A stretch of 64,000 bases of DNA from Soonwooa buanensis (GTDB lineage: Bacteria > Bacteroidota > Bacteroidia > Flavobacteriales > Weeksellaceae). The translations under genes and the position numbers were made by a program. Positions 16,708-25,362 of this stretch are shown here, piece after piece (the stretch's first letter is position 1; every line of letters starts with the position of its first letter). The notes beneath the pieces were generated by a model that was given only the letters and a program-made list of their open reading frames with translations, made no database searches and was not told where the DNA came from. The stretch spans positions 331,475 to 395,474 of the forward strand of contig NZ_FUYZ01000003.1 of assembly GCF_900167905.1 (NCBI RefSeq), read 5' to 3'.

Positions 16708-17385
16708 ATGAATATTAAAAAAATAATTTCTTTCGGCGTTTTTTTGTTTGGTGTGATGGCTTTTGCACAAAATGTAATCCTGAGCAACGTTGCAAAAACT
16801 CATGAGAACACCGATAAGTTTCTTTACAAAATAAATCCGGAAATAACCAAAGGCGAATATCTTGGAGAAATTTTAGTGAATGGTTTTTCTAATGACGATG
16901 TTGCTGTTTTTGATGCGATTTACAAAAAAGCAAAACAAATCGGAGCCAATACTTTTTCGTGGAGAAAACCCGATGGTTTGGAGGACGAAGCTTTCAACCC
17001 CAACCATTATATGTTGAGTTTGTACTACGTTGCAGCCAACGATATCCCGAAAGAATTTAATACAATTTATTTGGTGGCGTCGTCTAATAAGGATCAAAAA
17101 ATCAGTATTAATAAAGATAAATTAGAGCTTAAAGAAAGACATTTTATCAAAAAAAGTTTTAATGTTGGTGAAGAAATTACTGTGTCGACGCGACAGTTTT
17201 TGGGAAGTGGAATAAAAGTTACGGGCAAAGAAGAACATCCGGCACAATATTTCCAAATCTCGAATTTTAAAGTAAAAGAAAATAAAAGTATCTACGGTGG
17301 AATTAATATTAAAACCAGCGATATTATTGGACTAGAACGTTCTTACGGTGATTTTTTAACCACGATCTATACAGAACAGAAATAA
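16708..17385 (+). CDS. Exported protein of unknown function
   Basis: A 225-residue protein with a clear signal peptide (MNIKKIISFGVFLFGVMAFA|Q) and no lipobox or T9SS sorting domain, so it is probably periplasmic. The mature part begins NVILSNVAKTHENTDKFLYKIN and contains VFDAIYKKAKQIGANTFSW, a pattern seen in several uncharacterised Bacteroidetes proteins. No catalytic motif is recognised. It follows rfbD by 30 bases and is closed by a terminator. Confidence 0.65.
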   Translation: MNIKKIISFGVFLFGVMAFAQNVILSNVAKTHENTDKFLYKINPEITKGEYLGEILVNGFSNDDVAVFDAIYKKAKQIGANTFSWRKPDGLEDEAFNPNHYMLSLYYVAANDIPKEFNTIYLVASSNKDQKISINKDKLELKERHFIKKSFNVGEEITVSTRQFLGSGIKVTGKEEHPAQYFQISNFKVKENKSIYGGINIKTSDIIGLERSYGDFLTTIYTEQK

Positions 17386-17392
17386 AACAAAA

Positions 17393-17418
17393 AACATCTC
17401 AACCGAGATGTTTTTTTT
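17393..17418 (+). terminator. Rho-independent terminator
   Basis: AACATCTC and GAGATGTT pair across an AACC loop and are followed by a run of eight T, ending the thioesterase-rfbD-16708 transcription unit. Confidence 0.88.
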
Positions 17419-17462
17419 ATGAGTATTGATAAGTCCTCGCAAATATATTTTCTTCTAATATT

Positions 17463-17505
17463 GTCAATTCGAGTTAAAATCAGGAAGATTTTGTATCGAG
17501 AATTT
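17463..17505 (+). repeat. Dispersed 43-base repeat, copy 1
   Basis: This stretch matches 33004-33046 (opposite strand) at 40 of 43 positions. The core AAAATCAGGAAGATTTT is itself palindromic, with AAAATC and GATTTT arms. It lies between convergent genes, as expected for an extragenic palindromic repeat. Confidence 0.8.
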
Positions 17506-17512
17506 TTTTATG

Positions 17513-17956
17513 TTACCAAATGGATTTCAGTTTCCAAAGTTTTATTAAATACGGGACTAAAACCAAAATTTCTAATCGCACATTAATGTCAATATTGTCC
17601 CAAGTCGAATGCTGAATAAACATGGCGAAAAGACAAAATGCAATTCCAAAAATGGCATCCACAATTCCTAAATTAATCGCCCAATCTTTCTCAAACCAAA
17701 GTCCAAAAGCGACTAAAGCTTTAAATAGGAAAATAATTAAAATTGCAACACCATCAAAAGTCCAAACTTGGTCGGTCGTAATGCCATAAATCGACAAATC
17801 TATTTTTGAACTGAAAATCCCAAAAATCGGAATGAATAATGCGACAATCCCAGCAATTAGAAAAATCCACGTAAAGACTTTCATCCAAATTGGAAGAAGT
17901 GCGCGGCGTCTAAGGTTTTCGTTGTCAAAAGAATCAAAAATGTCGAGTTGCTCCAT
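17513..17956 (-). CDS. Four-helix inner-membrane protein of unknown function
   Basis: A 147-residue protein with an N-terminal cytoplasmic stretch (MEQLDIFDSFDNENLRRRALLP) and about four hydrophobic segments: WMKVFTWIFLIAGIVALFIPIF, FDGVAILIIFLFKALVAFGLWF, AINLGIVDAIFGIAFCLFAMF and a weaker LEILVLVPYLIKLW. No family is recognised. It begins eight bases after the stop of the helicase gene and is probably the last gene of the ruvC-helicase unit. Confidence 0.7.
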   Translation of the reverse strand: MEQLDIFDSFDNENLRRRALLPIWMKVFTWIFLIAGIVALFIPIFGIFSSKIDLSIYGITTDQVWTFDGVAILIIFLFKALVAFGLWFEKDWAINLGIVDAIFGIAFCLFAMFIQHSTWDNIDINVRLEILVLVPYLIKLWKLKSIW

Positions 17957-17964
17957 AATTTTAT

Positions 17965-20097
17965 TTATGGCTTCAAATTAAGAAAATAATTCCATAATAA
18001 CCTTATTTCATTGAATTCAAAATCTGATGGCAAAACACTTTTCCAATCGTTAAGCGTTTCTTGTGGATTTTCTTTAAATGCTTTTTCGAAACTTTCGATT
18101 TTTTCTTTTGGATAAATTCTCAAAAGATCTTTCTTATCCAAAACGCCTTGTTCAGCAAATTTGGCTAAATGTCCATAGACCGTCGATACAACCAAACCTC
18201 GTTCTTTAGCGATTTCGCCCAAGGTTTTTCCATCTTGAAACATTTGGAAACTTATAATATGCGTCGGGATTTTTTTGATCGTTGCTGAGATTTCAACATC
18301 ATTTTTTTTGTCGAATAATTCAACGTTAAGAAGCTTCGCGTCTTTGATGTCTTTTAAATAGTCTTGTAAATCATCAATCCAAATTTTAAAATCTTCATTG
18401 TAAGCTTTAAGTCCTTTGACACCTTTTGTAGTTGCATAAAAATCTTTTAATGGGACAAAAATTTTATCATTAACATTCGTGAAAAAGAAATTAACAGCGC
18501 CTTTTGCTTTTTCTTCAACTTGTTGCCAATCGCTTTCCTGATTGATAAATTTATAAGTTAATTGTTTTAAAATCTTTTCGAACTTAACAAAAATTTGCTG
18601 CAGATTATTGATTTCTGGTTTTAAAGTTAAATATAGATTTTTCTTCTGCTCACGATCGAGATAACGACTATCTTTTCCGCTGTTATACCAGATTTCTAAA
18701 GTCTGCGCAAACCATGTACAGTCCAATCTTCGGATAACTTTTTCGATGCTGTAATCGTATTTTTCAGCTTCCAAAATAGCTTCCATTTTGTCATTCGCAT
18801 TGGTCGTCGATTGGAATTCGGCAACGCGATGATCTTTAAAAATAACTTCAGGTGTAATTCTAGATTTCAAAACAATACCTTCCAAAGTTCGACAACGAGA
18901 CAAAGCAACATAGACTTGCCCAGAAGCAAAACTTTTTCCTGCGTCGATAATCAATCGGTCAAATGTCAAACCTTGGCTTTTGTGGATGGTAACCGCCCAA
19001 GCCAAACGAATCGGATATTGTTTGAAGCTTCCCAAAACTTCTTCTGTAATATTTTTTTCGGCGTCGAGTCCATATCTTTTTTGTTCCCAAATTTCAGGTT
19101 TAATGACGAATTCTTCTTCGCTGCCTTCCATGACAACGCTTATTTCATCACCGTTGATGTAGGTGATTTCGGCCAGTTTTCCGTTGTAATAACGTTTGTC
19201 GGGCGATGTGTCATTTCGGATAAACATAATTTGCGAACCAACTTTTAGTTCTAAAGTTTCTTCATTCGGATATTGACTTTCTTTGAAATCGCCAACAATT
19301 TCGGCATCAAAATAATGTGAAGAATTGCCGAGTTCTTTTAATTTTCGTTGATTAATTTCATCCGCTTGTCGATTGTGTGAGCAAAGATAAACGTAAGCTT
19401 CTTCATCGGCTTCAAAGTCTGGATCGTAACGAGAATTTAATTCATTAAAATCAATGTTTTCGACATCACCATTTCTGATGGCATTTAATATTTCTAAGAA
19501 TTTTTCATCCGTTTGTCGATAGACTTTTCGAAGTTCTATCGTAATAATTGGATAATCTTCTAAAGCTTTTGCATGAAAGAAAAAAGGCGATTTGTAATAT
19601 TGATTTAACAGATATTCGTCTCTAACAACTGGTGGCAACTGGTAAAGATCACCAATAAATAACATCTGTACACCTCCGAATTTCAAAGGATTTCTGCGGA
19701 TATGTCGCAGCGCAAAATCCATCATGTCCAAAACATCAGCCCGCAACATTGACACTTCGTCAATAATGATAACTTCGATCTCACGAAGAAGTTTTAGTTT
19801 ATCTTTTCGGTATTTAAAGTGCGGCATAAGATCCGCAATATTATTCGCTATATTTTGATCGATACGTTCGGTTGTTGGGATAAAAGTCCTCAAGGGTAAC
19901 CCAAACATCGAGTGTATCGTAACACCACCAGCATTAATTGCAGCGATGCCCGTTGGCGCGATGATGATGTGTTTTTTCTGAGTTTTTTTAACAAAATTAT
20001 TGAGGAAAGTGGTCTTACCAGTTCCTGCTTTTCCTGTCAAAAAAATACTACGATTGGTATGCTCAATCAAATCAAATAAAGCCTCGTTTTGTTCCAT
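17965..20097 (-). CDS. Pif1/RecD-like helicase with C-terminal helix-turn-helix
   Basis: A 710-residue superfamily 1 helicase. It has Walker A GKAGTGKTT (residues 22-30), Walker B IIIDEVSML, the Q-x-PPV segment GDLYQLPPV, and the UvrD_C_2-type motif TIHKSQGLTFDRLIID with VYVALSRCRTLEG. The C-terminal region (about residues 610-660) carries an HTH (GKTLGEIAKERGLVVSTVYGHLAKFAEQG) like that found in RecQ-type helicases. Pif1 proteins unwind 5'-3', often at G-quadruplexes or forks. It lies 12 bases downstream of ruvC, suggesting shared expression in DNA repair. The in vivo role is inferred. Confidence 0.88.
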   Translation of the reverse strand: MEQNEALFDLIEHTNRSIFLTGKAGTGKTTFLNNFVKKTQKKHIIIAPTGIAAINAGGVTIHSMFGLPLRTFIPTTERIDQNIANNIADLMPHFKYRKDKLKLLREIEVIIIDEVSMLRADVLDMMDFALRHIRRNPLKFGGVQMLFIGDLYQLPPVVRDEYLLNQYYKSPFFFHAKALEDYPIITIELRKVYRQTDEKFLEILNAIRNGDVENIDFNELNSRYDPDFEADEEAYVYLCSHNRQADEINQRKLKELGNSSHYFDAEIVGDFKESQYPNEETLELKVGSQIMFIRNDTSPDKRYYNGKLAEITYINGDEISVVMEGSEEEFVIKPEIWEQKRYGLDAEKNITEEVLGSFKQYPIRLAWAVTIHKSQGLTFDRLIIDAGKSFASGQVYVALSRCRTLEGIVLKSRITPEVIFKDHRVAEFQSTTNANDKMEAILEAEKYDYSIEKVIRRLDCTWFAQTLEIWYNSGKDSRYLDREQKKNLYLTLKPEINNLQQIFVKFEKILKQLTYKFINQESDWQQVEEKAKGAVNFFFTNVNDKIFVPLKDFYATTKGVKGLKAYNEDFKIWIDDLQDYLKDIKDAKLLNVELFDKKNDVEISATIKKIPTHIISFQMFQDGKTLGEIAKERGLVVSTVYGHLAKFAEQGVLDKKDLLRIYPKEKIESFEKAFKENPQETLNDWKSVLPSDFEFNEIRLLWNYFLNLKP

Positions 20098-20109
20098 AAG
20101 TTTTTAGGA

Positions 20110-20664
20110 TTATTTAATTCGATTAGGATTTTGTTTAAGAAAACTATCCCAACCAGTATAAGATTTTTCGGTAGAAATACTTCCAGAATTAAAATGATGA
20201 CAAACGGCAACCGCCAAACCATCCGAAGCATCGAGATATTTGGTCGGGAATTCTTTTAAGTTTAAAAGTTTTTGCAACATTCCTGCAACTTGTTCTTTGC
20301 TGGCGTTTCCGTTTCCAGTAATTGCCATTTTAACCTTTTTGGGAGAATATTCCACAATCGGGACATCGCGATGCAGACTAGCAGCCATTGCAACACCTTG
20401 TGCGCGACCAAGTTTTAACATACTTTGCACATTTTTACCAAAGAAAGGCGCTTCCAAAGCGACTTCGTCAGGATGATATTCGTCTATTAACGAAAGTGTT
20501 CGGTCAAAGATGTGTTTTAGTTTTATTTCGTGGGTATCGTATTTTTTAAGAATTAATTCATGGATTGCGAGAAGAGACATTTTGCCACCTTTAATAGTGA
20601 TAAGTCCAAATCCCATCACGGCTGTTCCTGGGTCAATTCCTAAAATGATTTTTTCCGTTTGCAT
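20110..20664 (-). CDS. ruvC: Holliday junction resolvase RuvC
   Basis: A RuvC endonuclease of about 184 residues that cleaves Holliday junctions. The N-terminal GIDPGTAVMGFGLI holds the first catalytic Asp, ALEAPFFGKN the catalytic Glu and YLDASDGLAVAVCHH the last acidic pair. The ATG at 20664 is chosen; a GTG two codons upstream is also in frame but overlaps the promoter box. It heads a minus-strand unit with the Pif1-like helicase. Confidence 0.93.
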   Translation of the reverse strand: MQTEKIILGIDPGTAVMGFGLITIKGGKMSLLAIHELILKKYDTHEIKLKHIFDRTLSLIDEYHPDEVALEAPFFGKNVQSMLKLGRAQGVAMAASLHRDVPIVEYSPKKVKMAITGNGNASKEQVAGMLQKLLNLKEFPTKYLDASDGLAVAVCHHFNSGSISTEKSYTGWDSFLKQNPNRIK

Positions 20665-20669
20665 CCTCA

Positions 20670-20677
20670 CAAAGTTA
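20670..20677 (-). promoter_or_regulatory. -7 box TAACTTTG five bases before the ruvC start
   Basis: On the minus strand TAACTTTG matches TAnnTTTG and is followed by TGAGG and then the ATG at 20664. As at 15309, the spacing implies a leaderless or nearly leaderless message. Confidence 0.45.
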
Positions 20678-20766
20678 CGTCAAGATTTTTTAAAAATTTG
20701 AATATTAAAAATTTTGCATTAAATAAAATAGTACATTTAGAATCACAAAAAATTAACAAAATATCT

Positions 20767-23508
20767 ATGAAAAAACTTTTACTTGCCTCAGCATTTTCGC
20801 TGAGTTTTGGTGTTGCGCCGATCGCTATCTATGCGCAAAAAAACATGACAGAAGCTCCAGTTTTTGTTAGCAATACCGAAGGAATCAAAGAATACACTTT
20901 AAAAAATGGACTCAAAGTTCTTTTGGTTCCAGATGCTTCACAAAGTAATATGGTGGTTAACATCGTCTATAATGTTGGCTCGCGCCACGAGGGTTACGGT
21001 GAAAAAGGTATGGCGCATTTGCTAGAACACATGCTTTTTAAAAGTACCAAAAAATTAGGTGATATCAAAAAGCAATTATCTGATAAAGGTGGCACAGCTA
21101 ATGGAACAACTTGGTACGACAGAACCAATTATTACGAAGTTTTTCCTTCGAGTGATGATAATCTTCGTTGGGCTTTGGAGATGGAAGCAGACAGAATGAT
21201 AAATGCGACGATTTTGCAATCGGATCTTGATAAAGAGTTTTCTGTTGTTAGAAATGAATTCGAAATCGGCGAGAATAATCCTGGAAGGGTGCTGCAAGAA
21301 AGAATTGTCTCAACTGCATATTTATGGCATAATTACGGAAATTCGACAATTGGAAGCAAAGAAGATATCGAACGTGTAAAAGCGCCAACACTTAGAAAGT
21401 TTTATGAAAAATTCTATCAGCCAGACAATGCAACCTTAATTGTTGCTGGTAAGTTTGATGAGAAAAAAGCATTAGATTATGTTTCTCAATATTTTGCGCC
21501 CATCCCAAAACCTTCGCGAGTGATTGACTTGACTTACACAGTTGAACCTGCGCAAGATGGTGAGCGTTTTATAGAATTGAAGCGTTCTGGTGATAGCAAA
21601 GTTATTGGTGCGCTTTATCACACTGCGCCATTTGCTGATAAAGATTATGCAGCTTTGGATGCGCTAAGCGAAATTTTGACGTCGGATCCATCAGGATATT
21701 TGTACAAAGCTTTTATTGATACGCACAAAGCGGCTTCTGTGTACGCTTGGCAACCAACAGTTCGCGATGCTAGTTATATGTATTTCGGGTTAGAAGTTCC
21801 GAATGATAAAGATGTTAAAGCAACGCAGGAAGATTTTAGAAAAGAATTAGATAAAGTTTCAACAATTAAATTTACAGATGATGACGTTAAGCGTGCAAAA
21901 GCGAAACTTCTGAAACAGTTGGAAAATACCAAAAACAACACGATTAATTATGCTATTAATTTAACGGAAATTATTGGTGCTGGTAACTACAAACTTGAAA
22001 TGCTTTATCGTGACAATATCGAAAAGTTAACGAAAGGGGATATTCAACGTGTTGCCGAAAAATACTTTAAAAGTAACAATAGAACAGTTGGAGCCTTTAT
22101 TCCAACTAAAGATGAAGTTCGTGTTAAAAATATAGAGTTTTCGGATGCGCAGATTGCAACTTTGACTAAAGATTATAAAGGTCGTGCTATCGAGAAAGAA
22201 GCAGCACCTTTTGAGGCATCTATCAAAAATCTAAAAGCAAATCTTACAGAGTCTAAGTTGAGCAATGGGATGAAGTATGCTTTGATTAAAAAAGAAATAA
22301 AAGGCGGGAAAGTGGTTGCCAATTTCCGTTTTCCAATCGGGAATGCTAAAGATTTAACAGGAAAATCTGATGTGGCTTCTTTAATGGCTGAAGTTCTTAA
22401 AACTGGGACTAAATCGCATACCAAAGAGCAAATACAAGATATGTTGGACGAGTGGAAGACCAATCTTTATTTCGGATTTGGAGGTCAAAATTTGGTTGTA
22501 AATGTCAGCACTTACAAAGAAAATTTGCCGAAAGTGATGAATTTGGTTAAAGAGATTTTAACTGAATCAACCTTCCCAGAAGCTGAATTGGTAAAAACGG
22601 TTAACGAATATAATACGTATCTAGAAGGTTCGCTTAACGATCCGCAAGCTATTGCTTTTAACGAGATCGAGCGTGTTGCTTCGCCATATTCTAAAGAAAG
22701 TATTTATTACACGCCATCTATTAAAGAACAAATTGAAAACAACAAAAAAGTAACACGTCAACAATTGGTAGATTTCTACAATTCGATGCTTGGTAGCAAT
22801 AATGGCGTTGGCTCTGTTGTTGGAGATTTGGATGCAAAAACGACAGGTTCATTGCTAGAAAATACTTTTGGAAAATGGAATTCTAAATCAAAATATGAAT
22901 ACATAAAACCTGAATTATTTTCAACTAAAAAATTAGATAAAGAAATCATTACACCTGATAAGGAGAATGGTGCAGCAGTTGGACGTATCAACTTTACAAT
23001 GGATCGTAATAGCCCAGATTATCCAGCGATGGTGATGGCTAACGAGATTCTTGGTAGTGGTGGCTTCTTGTCTGCGCGTATCCCAATGCGTCTTCGTGAG
23101 AAAGAAGGTATCAGTTATGGTGCGGGTTCTTTTATGAACGTCCCAGCTAACAACGATGTGGCATCTTGGTCGTGGTATGCCTTCTACAATCCGACTAAAA
23201 AAGATGCGGTTAACAAGGCTTTGAAAGAAGAAATTGCAACAGCTCTTAAAGGAGGTTTCACGCAAGAAGAGATGAAATCTAATTTAACATCTTGGCTTAA
23301 TTCTCGTAAAACAGGTTTGGGCAATGACGGAACTTTGATGAATTTAGTGAACACACAATTGCAATTTGGTGTGCCATTAGACGATTATGACAAGTTGGAA
23401 GCACAAGTTTCTGCACTCAAATTAGATCAAGTTAATGCTGTTCTTAGAAAGTATATTTCTGAAGATAAATTGACGTCAATTTTTGTTGGAGATTTTAACA
23501 AGAAATAG
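20767..23508 (+). CDS. M16 family zinc metallopeptidase (pitrilysin-like)
   Basis: A 913-residue exported peptidase with two M16 halves. The signal peptide ends near AIYAQ (residue 24). The inverted zinc motif HLLEH lies at residues 84-88. The second half, from about residue 500, starts ESKLSNGMKYALIKKEIKGG and lacks a zinc motif, as is usual for the non-catalytic half. The start at 20767 is preferred because it opens a signal peptide. Such enzymes degrade peptides in the periplasm. A terminator follows. Confidence 0.9.
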   Translation: MKKLLLASAFSLSFGVAPIAIYAQKNMTEAPVFVSNTEGIKEYTLKNGLKVLLVPDASQSNMVVNIVYNVGSRHEGYGEKGMAHLLEHMLFKSTKKLGDIKKQLSDKGGTANGTTWYDRTNYYEVFPSSDDNLRWALEMEADRMINATILQSDLDKEFSVVRNEFEIGENNPGRVLQERIVSTAYLWHNYGNSTIGSKEDIERVKAPTLRKFYEKFYQPDNATLIVAGKFDEKKALDYVSQYFAPIPKPSRVIDLTYTVEPAQDGERFIELKRSGDSKVIGALYHTAPFADKDYAALDALSEILTSDPSGYLYKAFIDTHKAASVYAWQPTVRDASYMYFGLEVPNDKDVKATQEDFRKELDKVSTIKFTDDDVKRAKAKLLKQLENTKNNTINYAINLTEIIGAGNYKLEMLYRDNIEKLTKGDIQRVAEKYFKSNNRTVGAFIPTKDEVRVKNIEFSDAQIATLTKDYKGRAIEKEAAPFEASIKNLKANLTESKLSNGMKYALIKKEIKGGKVVANFRFPIGNAKDLTGKSDVASLMAEVLKTGTKSHTKEQIQDMLDEWKTNLYFGFGGQNLVVNVSTYKENLPKVMNLVKEILTESTFPEAELVKTVNEYNTYLEGSLNDPQAIAFNEIERVASPYSKESIYYTPSIKEQIENNKKVTRQQLVDFYNSMLGSNNGVGSVVGDLDAKTTGSLLENTFGKWNSKSKYEYIKPELFSTKKLDKEIITPDKENGAAVGRINFTMDRNSPDYPAMVMANEILGSGGFLSARIPMRLREKEGISYGAGSFMNVPANNDVASWSWYAFYNPTKKDAVNKALKEEIATALKGGFTQEEMKSNLTSWLNSRKTGLGNDGTLMNLVNTQLQFGVPLDDYDKLEAQVSALKLDQVNAVLRKYISEDKLTSIFVGDFNKK

Positions 23509-23531
23509 TTTTAAACCAAATAATATTTAAA

Positions 23532-23568
23532 CAAAGTCCGAGTTATTTACTTGGACTTTGTTTCTTTT
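23532..23568 (+). terminator. Stem-loop terminator after the M16 gene
   Basis: CAAAGTCC and GGACTTTG pair around a 13-base loop and are followed by TTTCTTTT. The sequence is closely similar to the hairpin at 23887. Confidence 0.7.
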
Positions 23569-23572
23569 AAAT

Positions 23573-23857
23573 ATGAAAAACGCAACGCTTATTGTCATGG
23601 CTTTTCTCGTGATTATTGTATGTGCTACTGCATATTTGTATATTGATTTTAAAATGAAGGATGACAATTTTAATAAAATTAGAAAAGGAATGCATTTGTC
23701 GGAAGTCACACGTGTTTTAGGTAAGCCTGATAAAATCTACGACTTTTCAAAGGATGAAGTACGATTAGTTTACTATCCAGTTTTTCCAATATCAGAGTAT
23801 ATGGTTTTCTATACTACTAAGGACGAGCTTGTAACAAGAACTTGGAGTGGCGATTAG
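23573..23857 (+). CDS. Small membrane-anchored SmpA/BamE-like protein
   Basis: A 94-residue protein with an N-terminal membrane helix (TLIVMAFLVIIVCATAYLYI) and the sequence IRKGMHLSEVTRVLGKPDKIYDFSKDEVRLVYYP, the pattern of the SmpA/OmlA fold (xxGMxxxEVxxxLGxPD). No lipobox Cys is positioned for lipidation, so it looks like an inner-membrane-anchored periplasmic protein. The ATG at 23573 begins the hydrophobic segment. It stands alone between two near-identical hairpins. Confidence 0.65.
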   Translation: MKNATLIVMAFLVIIVCATAYLYIDFKMKDDNFNKIRKGMHLSEVTRVLGKPDKIYDFSKDEVRLVYYPVFPISEYMVFYTTKDELVTRTWSGD

Positions 23858-23886
23858 AAAGATCAATTTATTTTAATTATTAGATG

Positions 23887-23917
23887 AAAGTTCGAGTTAA
23901 TTGCTTGGACTTTTTTA
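23887..23917 (+). terminator. Stem-loop terminator after the SmpA-like gene
   Basis: AAAGTTC and GGACTTT (one G-U pair) form a stem followed by a T run. Loop and stem are nearly the same as at 23532-23560. Confidence 0.7.
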
Positions 23918-23968
23918 TTGCTTTAAATTTTTTCTATTATTAACCTTTAAATTGTGTTTAGAAAAATT

Positions 23969-24892
23969 TCAATCAAATTTCAAATCCAGTTTATCAATAT
24001 ATTTTTGAGGAATAATGAATTTTTTATTTTCAAAATCCACCTCAAATTGGAAAGTCTGTTGTTGTGAATATGACTGTATCGAAATCCAGTTTTTTCCGTC
24101 AGCGTAATGGATTTCACAACGTCCTGCTATGCTAAAATATTTTCGTTTGTCTTTGCTTAACCAGATTTTGGTGCGATTTTGTAAACTTTCAGAAGCCCAA
24201 TCAGGATCGGCAACATCAGCTCTATAAACCATTTCTGGCGTAGGTACATATTCAAAATCTTTACAGATGATTTTAAAAACAGTTTCCTTAGATTTTTCGT
24301 TGGATTTATAAACTTTTAAAAGCTTTTGTTGACCATCATAAACTTCGATTGTCGCATTACCATAAAACACAATAAGGTCTTCGGTTTTAGAATTTAATTT
24401 GTTATTGAAAGTCCCAGCGTGATAATAAATTGACTTGATGGATTTGCTGACTTTATGGTTTTTAAAATCGATAATATCAAAACTATTTTCTAAACTACCA
24501 AATAAAGAAGCTTTATGTTCTACAATCGCTTTGTACTTTTTTGGAAGTTTGATTTTTTCAGCAACTAAATCTGGAATTAAATAAGAAGCATTTGCATCTT
24601 GATAATGATAATAATTTCGGTTATTAAGTTTTATTTCATCCTGTTCTTGGTCTGTTAAACTAAATTTTTCGGTGTTAGATTTCGAATAAAAATCAACTTG
24701 ATTGTCTTTTTTCATTGCTAAATAATCAGTGAAAAAGAAATCTACACGTTGATAAGTTGGCTCTAAAAATTCTGCAAGATTTGTCTTGTCAACGATCCCG
24801 AAAATGCCGTTATGACCAAAAGCGGAATATCGATTTTGTGAGAACCCAAAAGTGAAAACACTTAATAATATCAGTAACAGAAATTTTCTCAT
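23969..24892 (-). CDS. Exported protein with WG-repeat-like start
   Basis: A 307-residue protein with a signal peptide (MRKFLLLILLSVFTFGFS|Q). The mature N-terminus RYSAFGHNGIFGIVDKTNLAEFLEPTYQRVDFF has the G-x-x-GIVD...L-x-P-x-Y spacing of WG beta-propeller-like repeats, and a second weak unit follows around ASLFGSLENSFDIID. No catalytic motif is seen, and location is probably periplasmic or surface. It is transcribed alone on the minus strand, with a palindromic terminator of the next minus-strand unit upstream of it. Confidence 0.6.
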   Translation of the reverse strand: MRKFLLLILLSVFTFGFSQNRYSAFGHNGIFGIVDKTNLAEFLEPTYQRVDFFFTDYLAMKKDNQVDFYSKSNTEKFSLTDQEQDEIKLNNRNYYHYQDANASYLIPDLVAEKIKLPKKYKAIVEHKASLFGSLENSFDIIDFKNHKVSKSIKSIYYHAGTFNNKLNSKTEDLIVFYGNATIEVYDGQQKLLKVYKSNEKSKETVFKIICKDFEYVPTPEMVYRADVADPDWASESLQNRTKIWLSKDKRKYFSIAGRCEIHYADGKNWISIQSYSQQQTFQFEVDFENKKFIIPQKYIDKLDLKFD

Positions 24893-24952
24893 AAAAATGT
24901 TTTTAGCTTTTCGAAGATAATATTTTTGTAGTTAATGATATTTAATTATACA

Positions 24953-24979
24953 AAAAACCTCAGAATTTCTGAGGTTTTT
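24953..24979 (-). terminator. Symmetric terminator after the VOC/hemH unit
   Basis: AAAAACCTCAGAA and TTCTGAGGTTTTT form a perfect 13-base inverted repeat around one base, with U runs on either strand. It lies just past the stop of the VOC gene. Confidence 0.85.
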
Positions 24980-24983
24980 GTTA

Positions 24984-25358
24984 TTATATTTTTAAATGAG
25001 AGACTATGATTTTGTGGCGGTCACAATCTTCAAAACATATCCCGTTGGCTTTCCAATACGGATTTTTTGGCTCAAGAATCGGAACTTGATGTTTTTTTAG
25101 ATTTTCCAAAATTTGATCATATTCCGATTGTGAATTCGGATAAAAAACCAAAATGTCATCGTCATCAAAAACAGCTTTTGAAGCTTCGTTGCTTTGCGTA
25201 AATTCTAGATGCCAGTTTTCATTTCGCTTTCCTAAAAATACACCATCGTAATTATCATGATTTTTAAAACTTCCCAAAACTTCAAAACATAAAATGCTAG
25301 TGTAGAAGTGGCTTAGTTTTTCAATATTTGATGTATGTCTAGCGACGCGAAATATCAT
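24984..25358 (-). CDS. VOC superfamily protein (glyoxalase/bleomycin-resistance fold)
   Basis: A 124-residue single VOC module pair. VARHTSNIEKLSHFYTSILCFEVLGSF is the first beta-alpha-beta unit, NWHLEFTQ carries a possible metal ligand (His-x-Glu), and the end GICFEDCDRHKIIVSH gives the second-half motif. The family includes isomerases, dioxygenases and binding proteins, so the substrate is unknown. It begins four bases after hemH and is probably co-transcribed with it. Confidence 0.8.
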   Translation of the reverse strand: MIFRVARHTSNIEKLSHFYTSILCFEVLGSFKNHDNYDGVFLGKRNENWHLEFTQSNEASKAVFDDDDILVFYPNSQSEYDQILENLKKHQVPILEPKNPYWKANGICFEDCDRHKIIVSHLKI

Positions 25359-25362
25359 TTTT

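Noticed and set aside
18811..19248. 145-codon open frame opposite the Pif1-like helicase gene
   Set aside because: It lies wholly within a well-supported helicase gene on the other strand, with no recognisable domain or start signal. The same applies to antisense frames over guaB, hemH, SDR and paaZ.
20659..20766. Longer start for the M16 peptidase overlapping ruvC
   Set aside because: The signal peptide begins at the ATG at 20767; the extra 36 residues would hide it and would overlap the divergent ruvC promoter and start.
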